Notes under the pieces: generated by a model
Seen by the model: only the letters and a program-made list of their open reading frames with translations
Database searches by the model: none
Told to the model about the DNA's origin: nothing
Program-made: the position numbers and the translations under genes
Shown: piece after piece, positions 44,229 through 53,820 of the stretch
How the letters are laid out: each line of letters starts with the position of its first letter
How positions within the stretch are numbered: the stretch's first letter is position 1
Assembly: GCF_014076415.1 (NCBI RefSeq)
Contig: NZ_CP043568.1
Span: forward strand, 4,898,001-4,962,000
Reading direction: 5' to 3'
Length of the DNA: 64,000 nucleotides
Source of the DNA: Comamonas testosteroni
Lineage (GTDB): Bacteria > Pseudomonadota > Gammaproteobacteria > Burkholderiales > Burkholderiaceae_C

Positions 44229-47200
44229 ATGAAACGATCTGATCTAGACATCGCTGACCCTTCGAGCAGTGACATGTCCCGCCTCGGTGGTACCTGCTGT
44301 TTACCTGCCATTAAGGGTGCGGTCGAAGAGCAGTACTTCGAGCAAGCCATGACGGCTTTGATGAGCCAAAAGTTTTGGACAGCAGCTACCGATTCAACCT
44401 CATATCGGCCGACGAATGGCCTCTGGGCGCCCCAGCGTCGTGCTGTGGGAACGGCAGTCGCCTATCTTGGCGCTGTCGAGGGGACGACACCCACGGAGTC
44501 TGCGCTCATCAAGATGCCCACAGGAACGGGAAAGTCCGGCGTGATCGCCACCTTGGCGTGCGCGCTTCCAAAGGTCCGCAGGACGTTGATCATCACGCCA
44601 CGGAGAGCGCTGGTTGACCAGATGCTTAAGGACGTTCATTGGAGGTTCTGGAAGCATTTTGGCCTCATGTACCGGAAGTCGGGGCTGAGCAAGATCAACC
44701 CTGGTGATGCAGAGCCCAAGGACACGCAGATGGCAGCCGATGGCGTAATGAGGCTGCTGCCATCGATGACATCGGCCTTGTGCGCCTATCCCCAGGGTCA
44801 GCGGCTGATCGTGGTGGGCACGTTCAGTGCACTGGCTCAGATCCTCAGGCCTCCACGCCCAGCACATCGGTTGACTGGCGCCTACCCAAACGAGCGCGAG
44901 GAAAGTCCGGCTGACGCACCTAGATCGGCTGAATGGAAACAACCCGATGCTGACATGGTCCGGGCTGTGCTGGCCGACTTCGACCTTGTCATCGTTGATG
45001 AGGGGCACTACGAGCCAGCGTTCGTCTGGTCACAGTGCATTCGTGCTCTGGCGCGCCCCACGGTACTGTTCAGCGCGACGCCGTACCGCAATGACTTCAA
45101 ATACTTTCAGGTGCGTGGCAACTACGCGTTCAACCTTGGTTACGAAGAGGCGACGAGCCATCACCTGATCCGCCGCGTCGCATTCGCCGATGCCAAGCAT
45201 CTTCCCAAAGCCAGTTGCAGTCCCCTCGACTTTGCCGCTGCCCTTATTGCATTCAAGACCAACGTCCTCGACAAGCAGCACTGGCCTACCAGGCTCGGCA
45301 TCAGGCGCGTGATCGTCCGCTGCGCCAACTATGAGTCGCTGCAACGCATGCGCGACGCGCTTAGCACATTAGGTCGCAAGGCGGTGCTGATCCATGACAA
45401 CGTGTTGCGCGACGATGTGAACAAGCTGGAGTTCCAAACGGTGAAGCCGGCATTGGACGCGGCCGAGGCCGCGCCCGTCGAATACTGGCTCCATCAATGG
45501 AAACTCCTGGAGGGTGTGGACAACAGCACCTTCGCCACCGTCGCGATCTATGAGGCATTCACCGCTTCACGGGCGACCATCCAGCAATTCGGCCGCGTCA
45601 TCCGAGTGCTTGACCGCGACGCACCTAGCAAGGAAATCGCAACGGTCTTCGCCTGCGCGGACATCCAAGCCGACGCTCAGGCCCGTTTTGATCGATACAC
45701 CCGCTATGAAAGGCATTTCGCCAACGATCCAAAACGGGCTCTCGAGCAAGAGTCGAACCTACCCTCGCTTCTTTTGGAGAGCGTGGCGCCCTATCAGTAC
45801 CTGGCGGGCGACTTCCGAGAGCGCGTCCCGCTGAACGACCCCTACGAAGTTCCGAAATTCGCTGACTTCGCGGTCCCGCTGAGAACGTCGATCTATCGGT
45901 ACTCCGGCCACGCCACGCTCGACGAATTGGCGAAGTCCTGTGCCGACGCCATGCAGCTCGAGGACCGGTATCACGTGACGATCCTCAAGCCCGGCGCTGC
46001 AGAGACTAATTCAGTCCGGTTGATTCACTACCTAACTTGCAAGAACTCGGAGCTCCTGGTCAGACACTCGCTGCCCATCTGGGGCCTGGGCGTGATGGTC
46101 ATCGCCCAGATCGGCCAACGTGTATTCTTCCTGGATACCGAGGGGATCGTGATCGAGCTGGATGCTCTCGGGCTTGAGCCAGAGTCGGCGGAGCACCTGC
46201 AGCGCCTGATCCCGGCGGACCAGACCGGCGTCGCGTCCAGGGTGTCACAAGCGTCCGCCATTGGCTTGGACCTCTCGAAGACCGCGGTCCGTTCCATCAC
46301 AGCCCGGATGCACGATTTCGCCAGCGACTTCTTCGACCTCTCACAGAACAGCCAGGCGCTGCATTCAGTGCGAGCATCCATGCGGCTGCAAAACACGCCT
46401 GTGACCCGTTACCTATCAATCGACCGAGCCAGTGTTTCCGACTACAGCGCCCGCACGCAGCGGCGCTCGGTGAACGAGTACTTCTCGTGGCTCCAGTTCT
46501 TGGCCGCGATCCTTGACTCGAACGCTCCCGTGAGTGGCGTGTTTGACCGATTCGCTCGTTCAGTGGCTGCACCGGCCGTCCAGGACGCAGAGCCGATGAA
46601 CGTCCTTTTCGACTTCTACGATCTGCTGGACAACGCCGTCGACACGGCAGGCTGGCATGCCGCGAGATGCGAGTCGCTTCGACAAGCGGAAACCTGCGTT
46701 GACGTTGACAGCTCAGGAAAGTTCACGTTGGACGTCGCCGGTAAGAACTTGAGTGGGAAGATCACGTACACGGTCACCGGCAATGTCCGGCCCAAAGGGA
46801 GGTACGACATTGAATCGCCTGAACTCGACGCGTTCGTCAGAGATCCGAGCGCACCGTCGACAGAACCCGCGTCACTGGTCCGCGCTCTTAACAGGGAGCA
46901 GGCATTTCGGGTCATACCGAGCGGATCGGACCTCACGTATGCCAAACGGTTGTTCTATCGTACGGGACTGGACATCGTCGCCATTGCCCAAGGCCGTGAG
47001 GAAGGGTCACCTCTGGAGATGCTGACGCCTTCACCATGGCTTGAGCGGGTCACATCTGAGAAGGGGGGCGGAACGGCGGCGCAATGGGTGGCGCACTCGG
47101 TATTCGGCGGCATGTTCGCGGAGTTCGGTCTCTCAAAACATGGCGCGCCTTCGACGGCCAAAAAGCGGCCGCTGCGTACCTTGGATCCGACGCTCTCTCA

Positions 47201-47720
47201 GGAAATCGATACGTTTGATACGCTGGTGTGTGACGACGGCGGCCAGGAGCAGGCAGATTTCATGTGCATGGGTGAATCGCCAAGGCGCGTGGTGTTCATT
47301 CACGCAAAGGTCAACAACAGCCAGATGAGCGTCAGCGCCATGCAGATCGTTGGCCGGCAAGCCATGGCATCCCTCGCATTTATGGCACGAGGCGCACGAC
47401 TTATGGACCGAACCGCCTGGTGGCAATCGCCATGGTCCACAGATGATCACCAGCAAGTTCCTCATCGCCTACTGAGAGCTGCGACCCCTGACCTCGCGAC
47501 CACATGGAACGAGATCAAGCGCGGAATCCAATCTGCTCAATACGCCAAGGAAATCTGGATCTTCGCGGGCCGCACCCTTAGCAAAGCAGAGCTCATAAGG
47601 CAGCTCACTCGCCCAAGCGGCCCAACACCCCTATCTCTGCAGATGGTGTACTTCCTGGGAGCGCTTCAGACGTCGGCAGCGAGAGCGAACGTTGCCATGC
47701 GGATCTTCTGCTCCAACTAA
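44229..47720 (+). CDS. Large SF2 helicase with PD-(D/E)XK-like C-terminus (defence candidate)
   Basis: A 1163-residue superfamily 2 helicase. Motif I is MPTGTGKS (96-103), motif II is VIVDEGH with Asp257-Glu258, motif III is SATP (282-285) and motif VI is QQFGRVIR (462-469); this layout is like the DEAD/DEAH helicases of restriction-type systems. The middle third (about 500-950) has no recognised domain. Near residue 1015-1030, DFMCMGESPRRVVFIHAKV has the strand pattern of a PD-(D/E)XK nuclease with His-x-Lys in place of Glu-x-Lys. It is followed, 340 bp on, by an ATPase/nuclease pair on the same strand. I infer a nucleic-acid translocase of an anti-phage or anti-plasmid system. Confidence 0.78.
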   Translation: MKRSDLDIADPSSSDMSRLGGTCCLPAIKGAVEEQYFEQAMTALMSQKFWTAATDSTSYRPTNGLWAPQRRAVGTAVAYLGAVEGTTPTESALIKMPTGTGKSGVIATLACALPKVRRTLIITPRRALVDQMLKDVHWRFWKHFGLMYRKSGLSKINPGDAEPKDTQMAADGVMRLLPSMTSALCAYPQGQRLIVVGTFSALAQILRPPRPAHRLTGAYPNEREESPADAPRSAEWKQPDADMVRAVLADFDLVIVDEGHYEPAFVWSQCIRALARPTVLFSATPYRNDFKYFQVRGNYAFNLGYEEATSHHLIRRVAFADAKHLPKASCSPLDFAAALIAFKTNVLDKQHWPTRLGIRRVIVRCANYESLQRMRDALSTLGRKAVLIHDNVLRDDVNKLEFQTVKPALDAAEAAPVEYWLHQWKLLEGVDNSTFATVAIYEAFTASRATIQQFGRVIRVLDRDAPSKEIATVFACADIQADAQARFDRYTRYERHFANDPKRALEQESNLPSLLLESVAPYQYLAGDFRERVPLNDPYEVPKFADFAVPLRTSIYRYSGHATLDELAKSCADAMQLEDRYHVTILKPGAAETNSVRLIHYLTCKNSELLVRHSLPIWGLGVMVIAQIGQRVFFLDTEGIVIELDALGLEPESAEHLQRLIPADQTGVASRVSQASAIGLDLSKTAVRSITARMHDFASDFFDLSQNSQALHSVRASMRLQNTPVTRYLSIDRASVSDYSARTQRRSVNEYFSWLQFLAAILDSNAPVSGVFDRFARSVAAPAVQDAEPMNVLFDFYDLLDNAVDTAGWHAARCESLRQAETCVDVDSSGKFTLDVAGKNLSGKITYTVTGNVRPKGRYDIESPELDAFVRDPSAPSTEPASLVRALNREQAFRVIPSGSDLTYAKRLFYRTGLDIVAIAQGREEGSPLEMLTPSPWLERVTSEKGGGTAAQWVAHSVFGGMFAEFGLSKHGAPSTAKKRPLRTLDPTLSQEIDTFDTLVCDDGGQEQADFMCMGESPRRVVFIHAKVNNSQMSVSAMQIVGRQAMASLAFMARGARLMDRTAWWQSPWSTDDHQQVPHRLLRAATPDLATTWNEIKRGIQSAQYAKEIWIFAGRTLSKAELIRQLTRPSGPTPLSLQMVYFLGALQTSAARANVAMRIFCSN

Positions 47721-48060
47721 TGGCTGGCAGCCAGCAGGTCGAGGGGGCCAAGGGCGACGACCGCAAATGATCGAAGCAACCGTTCCTTTAGTGAGCGAAG
47801 ACAGGCGCCTCCCACCCTGGGGCGGTCTTCTGCGAAGCCGGCTTTACATGCGTTCCGGCCCCTTGCAGCCAAGCTAGTCTTTGCACGATACACTCGGTAG
47901 AGTGCGCAAGCTGCGCAATACCTTTATGCATGCTACGGAATGCGGCGAAGACGTTGATTCGGTAGCGCTTACCTCGACTCTGTTTAGCCACCGTAGCAAA
48001 GGCAATGATGTCACCATGCGGAGCTTTGTGATCGAGTGACGGACCCAACGGAGGAAAGCA
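47721..48060. other. Gap between helicase and ATPase genes
   Basis: About 340 bp with no supportable gene. A GGAGG at 48050-48054 is the ribosome site for the TTG start at 48061. A short minus-strand frame (47788-48048) shows no ribosome site or known motif. The length leaves room for a separate promoter, so the helicase and the following pair may be independent units. Confidence 0.45.
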
Positions 48061-49944
48061 TTGGATATTGAAACCGCTGGGGCCATCAGGCTTTTTTTCC
48101 CCAACCCATCGTTGACCTTGGTTTATTTCGAGGCGCTAGCCAATGCGCTTGATGCGGGTGCGACCGAAGTGTCCATCGATATTGATGTACAGGCGTTCGA
48201 TAAGCCGAACACGCTAAAAATCGCGGTTTCAGACAATGGCGATGGGTTCACAGACGAAAATTTCGAACGTTTCAGGAAGCTATTGAGACCCAGGGACAAG
48301 TTCCACAAAGGCATTGGGCGCCTGGTATTCCTCAACTACTTCAGTCGGGTAGAGGTCACCAGCACCCGCGACAAATGGCGCAGGAGCTTTATCTTTAAAG
48401 ATGGTTTCGATGGCAATGCACCACTCGAAAATTTGCAAGATGAGCAGCCAGCCAAAACAACGCTGGCATTCAATGGTTTTGCAAAAGATCGCATCAAATC
48501 CTATGACGATTTGAAGCCCGACGCACTCAAACCACTCTTGATTGAGCAATTCCTGCCGACACTGGATGCGCGCAAGCGTGATGGCACAGTATTCAACATT
48601 TCGATCAAGCTGAAGACCATAGAAAGCAACGCACAAAAGGAGTTTTTTCCACACGAAACGCTCATTACAGCCGATGACTTGCCTTCAATGACCAAGATCA
48701 CCATCCAGGATGATTCTCTGGATGCGTTTTCGACCATTGACATGTACTACCACGTCGAACCGGTGTCGGGAAAAGGAAGCCTACTTGTTGCCTTCAGTAT
48801 TGATGGTCGGACGATTCCAGTTAACTTGATACCGACATCGTCTTTCCCGCCTGGGCACATGGGTGTGTTCCTGTTTGAGTCGGAGATGTTTCACTCCAAT
48901 GCTGACAGTTCGCGTCAAAAGCTAATACTGCCGGAAGGCCTTCAAGAGGCGAGTCTTTATCGCGTCTTGCGCCGGGAAGTTGGCAAGGTGTTGGCAGAAA
49001 AAATTCCGAAGATCACGGAGAAGAATGAAGAGGTAAAGGGAAAATTTGAAGAGCAATTCCCACATCTTCTTGGCTACTTCGAAAACGATACCGTTGGCTT
49101 GATTGATCGTGATGATGCTCTGGATATAGCGCAGCAGAAATTCTTCCGCGCTCAGAAGCAGGTGCTGCAATGCGAGACACTGACCGAAGCAGCATATGAG
49201 AAATCTCTGGAGTTGTCATCGCGCACGTTGACCGAATACATCTTGTACCGCGACAAGATCATCGGCCGTATGAAGGAAATGACGGCCGACAATGCCGAAT
49301 CCGAAATACACAATCTCATCGTCCCGAGATTCAAGGAATTCTCGAAAGAAGCCATGCCTTCGGAGGTTTACCAGAACAACGCCTGGTTGCTGGATGACAA
49401 GTTCATGGTGTTTCGTACCATTTTGAGCGAGCAGCGGATGGATACCGTCGTCAATGCCATACGGCTCGACGAAGAATGCGAGAAAGATGCGGGCAGGCCG
49501 GACATTGCCATGATCTTCTCCGCCGATCCAAAAGATACCAGCGCAGTGGACGTGGTCGTCATCGAAATCAAGAAGAAAACGGACGATGAAAAAGAAAATC
49601 AGTATGCCATCAATCAACTGCTTGATCGTGCGGTGAAACTGGCGTCGCATTGCCCTAATATCCAGAGGATCTGGTACTACGCCGTCATCCAGATCAGCGA
49701 CACGATGGGAACTCGGCTGCGTCAGCAAAACTGGGCACCACTGTTCTCCATGGGGAAACTTTACTACCAGGAATTTCGAACCGAACGACCGGATGGAACG
49801 GTGGTCCCGACTCCGACTTTCGTCGTGTCATTTGATGCCATCGTGGCAGATGCCGAAAGCAGAAACCACACATTCCTCGAAATCTTGCGCAACGGCATGA
49901 GGGAATACGCCGCACAACAGGCCACCGGCCAGGCAGGCAGCTAG
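48061..49944 (+). CDS. GHKL ATPase fused to PD-(D/E)XK nuclease domain (defence candidate)
   Basis: A 627-residue protein. The N-terminal GHKL (HSP90/MutL/histidine-kinase-like) ATPase has N-box EALANALD with Glu24, Asn28 and Asp31, G1 box DNGDGF (58-63) and G2 box KGIGRLVF (83-90). A linker of helices and a coiled-coil-like stretch (LAEKIPKITEKNEEVKGKF) follow. The C-terminal part has PDIAMIFSADPK (about 480) and VVIEIKKK (about 499-506), the two halves of a PD-(D/E)XK active site. Translation starts at TTG with GGAGG six bases before it; no ATG is better placed. It ends 4 bp before the Mrr-like gene. ATP-driven clamp closure gating a nuclease is a likely mechanism, by inference. Confidence 0.8.
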   Translation: MDIETAGAIRLFFPNPSLTLVYFEALANALDAGATEVSIDIDVQAFDKPNTLKIAVSDNGDGFTDENFERFRKLLRPRDKFHKGIGRLVFLNYFSRVEVTSTRDKWRRSFIFKDGFDGNAPLENLQDEQPAKTTLAFNGFAKDRIKSYDDLKPDALKPLLIEQFLPTLDARKRDGTVFNISIKLKTIESNAQKEFFPHETLITADDLPSMTKITIQDDSLDAFSTIDMYYHVEPVSGKGSLLVAFSIDGRTIPVNLIPTSSFPPGHMGVFLFESEMFHSNADSSRQKLILPEGLQEASLYRVLRREVGKVLAEKIPKITEKNEEVKGKFEEQFPHLLGYFENDTVGLIDRDDALDIAQQKFFRAQKQVLQCETLTEAAYEKSLELSSRTLTEYILYRDKIIGRMKEMTADNAESEIHNLIVPRFKEFSKEAMPSEVYQNNAWLLDDKFMVFRTILSEQRMDTVVNAIRLDEECEKDAGRPDIAMIFSADPKDTSAVDVVVIEIKKKTDDEKENQYAINQLLDRAVKLASHCPNIQRIWYYAVIQISDTMGTRLRQQNWAPLFSMGKLYYQEFRTERPDGTVVPTPTFVVSFDAIVADAESRNHTFLEILRNGMREYAAQQATGQAGS

Positions 49945-49948
49945 TCAA

Positions 49949-51292
49949 ATGGCCAAGGCAAACGGCTTTGCCGTACTCCTCGCTAAAGAACGAGTGGACA
50001 CATTCCTTGGATGTGTGGCCGAAGAGCGGACGTTTGCTGAGCCTGTCGCTGACTTTCAACACAGCCGAACCGCACCACTGGTTTGCTTTGTGGTTAATGC
50101 TGGGAAGTTGACGCACATTGGTCTGGGTCGTCGCGGCGTGCGCGCCGGGACAGGCTTGAGCCGATTGAACATCGACAAAGCTGAGGAACTGTCGGAGCCA
50201 ATATCAATTCGGAAGCTGCTCAACCGCTTGCCGAAGCGTAACGCAGCATCCATCCGCAAGCGGTTCCAGTCGGGCGGCTTGTTGACCGAGAAAGGCTTCT
50301 CCGCTGTTGTCGAAACTCTCCGACAGCTTGCACCCCAAGCCAGCACCTTGCTGGATCGGTTCAGTGAAACCAGAACTGCCCGCATCCGGCGATTGCCCGA
50401 CAAGGCAAGGAAGAACCTGGCACAGCAGAAAGAAGCTGTGCTGACGGCGCTGTCGATTGCCGGACTTAGCCGCGACCCCGTTCAGGAATGGGCGCCCTCG
50501 GATGAAACGCCGGTCTCCTTTCTGGACGGCTTGCCCAGCGTTCGGCTGCGCGAAGACCCGATGGTGGTCAACGACCTGCAAAACCTGCCGGGCTTTGAGG
50601 TAGTCAAGAGCTACCCCTATGGCGCAGCGGTATTCGAGTCGGAGGAAACGTCAGAACGCCTCACCGTCATCCTTGCCAATCGTCTTCCGCTCGAAGAGCA
50701 AACCGGCACCGATCTCATCTACTTCAACGAAACCTACCAGAGCTTTGTGATGGTTCAGTACAAGGCGATGGAGCGTGAAGATAGGCGCAACAGGCCAGCC
50801 GAAGCCGTCTATCGGTTGCCCGACGCGCAGTTGAAAGAAGAACTCGACCGCATGGATGCCGTGCTCGGCACGTTGAAGGCATGTGCGCCCAACACCGACA
50901 TTGGCGGCTACCGGCTGACCGAAAACCCGTTCTTCCTCAAGCTCTGCTCCCGGCTTGTATTCAACCCGGATGACGTAGGCTTGGTGCCCGGCATGTACCT
51001 GCCGCTGGATTACTGGAAGCTGTTGGAGAACGACCCTGGCATCCAGGGGCCGAGGGGTGGTCTGCGGATCACCTACGAAAACGCAAAGCGCCATTTCGAC
51101 AACACCGCATTTACAACCGTGGTGTCCAAGGCGTGGGTTGGTACGACGCCCAGCCAGTCGACGGTTCTTCAGGATGTCATCCGAGCAACCCTAGAAACGG
51201 GTAAGGCAGTCGCCATTGCCATCAAACCGAAGAAGTCTGCCGAACACCGAACGGAAAGTGAAGAAACAGGCGAGGAAGCACTCGATGTCTGA
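49949..51292 (+). CDS. Mrr-like nuclease-domain protein (defence candidate)
   Basis: A 447-residue protein with no recognised N-terminal domain (about 1-180; mostly helical, basic, with RRLPDKARKNLAQQ). A core follows containing GTDLIYF (Asp near 254) and VMVQYKAM (Gln-x-Lys near 269-271). Asp...Gln-x-Lys is the Mrr variant of the PD-(D/E)XK site, typical of modified-DNA restriction. The C-terminus is acidic. The gene starts 4 bp after the GHKL-ATPase/nuclease gene, so the two are an operon. It may be a second nuclease or the target-recognising partner. Confidence 0.7.
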   Translation: MAKANGFAVLLAKERVDTFLGCVAEERTFAEPVADFQHSRTAPLVCFVVNAGKLTHIGLGRRGVRAGTGLSRLNIDKAEELSEPISIRKLLNRLPKRNAASIRKRFQSGGLLTEKGFSAVVETLRQLAPQASTLLDRFSETRTARIRRLPDKARKNLAQQKEAVLTALSIAGLSRDPVQEWAPSDETPVSFLDGLPSVRLREDPMVVNDLQNLPGFEVVKSYPYGAAVFESEETSERLTVILANRLPLEEQTGTDLIYFNETYQSFVMVQYKAMEREDRRNRPAEAVYRLPDAQLKEELDRMDAVLGTLKACAPNTDIGGYRLTENPFFLKLCSRLVFNPDDVGLVPGMYLPLDYWKLLENDPGIQGPRGGLRITYENAKRHFDNTAFTTVVSKAWVGTTPSQSTVLQDVIRATLETGKAVAIAIKPKKSAEHRTESEETGEEALDV

Positions 51293-51921
51293 CATATTTT
51301 CCGCGAGCGCAGCCTTGTTATCTACTCGCCCCGACAATGCCTCGGCCAGACCTTCGTCTGCGACGACGCGCATAGCGAGCATTTACTCGCGCTGTTAGCG
51401 CAAAGGCTGAAAGATCCAGTATTCCGCAAACAGGAAGGTTTTCCGCAGGGAGCGGGCGAAGCGATCCTCCCTTGAAGTACGTGCTGCATCCAGCCGTTTA
51501 GAGAGGCGTATATGCCTACATCGGAGCGCTATTAGCCTCGTCGCAGTCGACAGAAATTCGAGTCGGTTCCCATCGAATCGTGCAGTCGAGCAGCCGATTC
51601 CAAAGGGTGCGGCTACGCGGCGCTCAATGTCTGGTATTGGCAGTTGCTGCTGTTCAGGAGCCGAACTTTGAATGACTCAGATCAGCCTGAAGCTGTAGTT
51701 CGGAGGTGCACTGTGGGTGTCTGCTCTTGGCCGATAGTGTGAGTATGTGTATGCGCCAGGAAGCAGGCACTCCGTCACGCGAGCCAGTTCGGAAAGGTCA
51801 GCTGTCAGCGAGGTCCGCGAACTGGTGCTACCGGCCTAAGCAGTCACTCAGGTTCATCAAATGAATAACGGCTTCTGACGGTGTCCAGTTAATTTGCAGC
51901 ACCACAGTTGCGACGAACTGC
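51293..51921. other. Gene-free stretch with degenerate repeat copy
   Basis: About 630 bp after the defence-like cassette without a supportable gene. It contains the repeat copy at 51580-51740 described separately. It marks the right edge of the accessory island. Confidence 0.5.
51580..51740 (+). repeat. Degenerate intergenic repeat, copy 1
   Basis: About 160 bp that aligns in the same orientation with 60985-61165. The best part reads ACTCAGATCAGCCTG, then a short variable piece, then AGGTGCACTGTGG in both copies, with a matching GTGCARTCGAGC word further left. It has no coding potential and looks like remains of a dispersed Burkholderiales intergenic element. Confidence 0.6.
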
Positions 51922-52329
51922 TCAAGCAATGCTCATTTCAGTGGGCGTGGTCTGAAAGGCAATCTGACGCCATTGGCCCTCGTGTTGGGTCCAGACTTGA
52001 AGAACCTGAGAGTCAATCCGAACGGTGCCGCTTCCATCTTTTCTGACTGCGACCAGTAGCTGTCGGCCAGTCATCACGGCAGTTTCTCCCAGGACCTGGA
52101 CGCGAAGATTGGAGCGATCGATCTGCTCATAGTTGACGTGCGTTCCGCCAGAGCGAAAATAGCTTTCATAGCTATCCACTTGGCCTTTCGCGTGGACATG
52201 TGTGAGGTCCGGGTGTAGCAACTGTTTGAGCCGATCAAAGTCGCCCCTTTTCATGGCATCGCATCGTTGCTTTTCGCGCTCCAGAATCTGGGCTTCGACT
52301 TGGGGTAATTCGGCTTGGGTATTAGTCAT
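51922..52329 (-). CDS. NTF2-like/DUF4440 family protein
   Basis: A 135-residue cytoplasmic protein with the NTF2-like (SnoaL/DUF4440) order: helical start EAQILEREKQRCDAMKRGDFDRL, then LLHPDLTHVHAKGQVDSYESYF, and a terminal beta pair LQVWTQHEGQWRQIAFQTTP. The ATG at 52329 gives MTNTQAELPQ; a GTG at 52356 would add nine residues. The fold often acts as a small ligand-binding or isomerase domain. It lies downstream of the aldehyde dehydrogenase on the same strand, 55 bp on. Confidence 0.75.
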   Translation of the reverse strand: MTNTQAELPQVEAQILEREKQRCDAMKRGDFDRLKQLLHPDLTHVHAKGQVDSYESYFRSGGTHVNYEQIDRSNLRVQVLGETAVMTGRQLLVAVRKDGSGTVRIDSQVLQVWTQHEGQWRQIAFQTTPTEMSIA

Positions 52330-52383
52330 ATCTTGGATTGGGTATACAGGAATCACGGCACCGATGGCAGTCGAGCTGCCTGT

Positions 52384-53820
52384 TCAGGCACAGGTGTAGG
52401 AGGTTTTGACAGCAGTGAAAAACTCCTGGGAGTAGCGACCTTGTTCGCGCGGTCCGTAGCTCGAACCCTTGCGTCCACCGAAAGGAACGTGGTAGTCAAC
52501 TCCTGCGGTGGGCAGATTGACCATCACCATCCCGGCCTGGCTATGGCGCTTGAAATGTGTCGCGTGCTTCAAGGAAGTCGTGGCGATTCCCGCTGACAGA
52601 CCAAAAACCGTATCGTTGGCGGTGGCCAGAGCCTCCTCATAGTTTTTCACGCGGATCACGCTGGCCACCGGGCCAAAAATTTCCTCGTTGTTGATGCGCA
52701 TTTCGGAGGATGACTCGCTGAACAAGGCTGGCGACATGTAGTAGCCATCGTTGCCGAGCTGCAATCGCTCGCCTCCTGTTGCCAGAGTGGCGCCTTCGCT
52801 CTTGCCGATCTCGACATAAGCGAGGTTCTGCTCCAACTGCGACAAAGAGGAAACCGGTCCGATGTCAGTACCTGGGTCAAGTGCATCACCAATCCTGATA
52901 GGCGCCATGCGGGCCTTCATCGCCTCGATGAACCGTGGGTAGATACCATCTGTCACGATCAAACGGCTCGAAGCGGTACAGCGCTGGCCGGTCGAGTAAA
53001 AGGAACTTTGTACGCATAGTTCAACGGCCTGGCTGAGGTCGGCATCATCGAGCACAACTTGCGGATTTTTGCCTCCCAGCTCCAACTGCACTTTCTTGTG
53101 AGTTGCAACGCATCGAGCCGCAATATGACGGCCGACACCAGCCGAGCCCGTGAAGCTGATGGCATGAATGCCTGGGTGCTCAACCAATGCGCTGCCAATC
53201 ACGCTGCCGCGGCCCATGACAAGATTGAACACACCCGCCGGGACACCAGAGCGGTGGATGATGTCCGCCAGGGCCCAGGCGCTGGCAGGTACCAGTTCGG
53301 CTGGCTTCAGAACCACACAGTTCCCGAAGGCCAACGCAGGTGCAATCTTCCATGCAGGAATCGCCATCGGAAAGTTCCAGGGGGTGATGAGGCCGACTAC
53401 GCCCACCGGTTCGCGTGTGATCTCTATACCAATACCCGGACGCACCGAAGGCAGCAACTCCCCAGAAAGCCGAAGGCACTCGCCAGCAAAGAACTTGAAG
53501 ATCTGGCCGGCGCGGGTCACTTCGCTCACGCCTTCGGCCTTGGTTTTGCCTTCTTCACGTGAAAGCAGCGTTCCAAGCTCCTCTTTGCGTACAAGAAGTT
53601 CATTGCCGATCTTGTCCAGTGCATCCGAGCGCATTTGGATGTTACTGGCTGCCCAGGCTGGAAAGGCTTGCGTAGCAGCAGCGACGGCGACGTCGACATC
53701 CGCTGCATCACCTTGCGCATATTCAGCGATGGCGTCCTCCAGGTTGGAGGGGTTGATGTTCGGCGCGTAGCTCGCCCCTCTTGTCCATTCGCCGTTGATC
53801 AATAAATCGTGCTGATTCAC
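52384..53820 (-). CDS. NAD(P)-dependent aldehyde dehydrogenase
   Basis: A 478-residue aldehyde dehydrogenase of the succinate- or 2-oxoglutarate-semialdehyde type. Catalytic Glu247 is in LELGG, the catalytic Cys281 in GQRCTAS, and the cofactor loop FTGSAGVG is at 223-230. It begins at GTG (53820) with GGAG upstream; a longer reading frame adds an unlikely leader. Its beginning (NINPSNLEDAIAEYAQ) resembles 2,5-dioxovalerate dehydrogenases, so sugar-acid or aromatic-derived aldehydes are both possible. Its promoter region has TTATGCAC boxes at 53973-54006. Confidence 0.9.
   Translation of the reverse strand: MNQHDLLINGEWTRGASYAPNINPSNLEDAIAEYAQGDAADVDVAVAAATQAFPAWAASNIQMRSDALDKIGNELLVRKEELGTLLSREEGKTKAEGVSEVTRAGQIFKFFAGECLRLSGELLPSVRPGIGIEITREPVGVVGLITPWNFPMAIPAWKIAPALAFGNCVVLKPAELVPASAWALADIIHRSGVPAGVFNLVMGRGSVIGSALVEHPGIHAISFTGSAGVGRHIAARCVATHKKVQLELGGKNPQVVLDDADLSQAVELCVQSSFYSTGQRCTASSRLIVTDGIYPRFIEAMKARMAPIRIGDALDPGTDIGPVSSLSQLEQNLAYVEIGKSEGATLATGGERLQLGNDGYYMSPALFSESSSEMRINNEEIFGPVASVIRVKNYEEALATANDTVFGLSAGIATTSLKHATHFKRHSQAGMVMVNLPTAGVDYHVPFGGRKGSSYGPREQGRYSQEFFTAVKTSYTCA

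Noticed and set aside
47788..48048. Small minus-strand gene between helicase and ATPase
   Set aside because: No ribosome site, no motif; ends in the region needed for expression of the TTG-started ATPase gene.
34980..51292. CRISPR-associated transposon (CAST)
   Set aside because: TniQ proteins prompted the idea, but no cas genes and no direct-repeat/spacer array were seen in the window.
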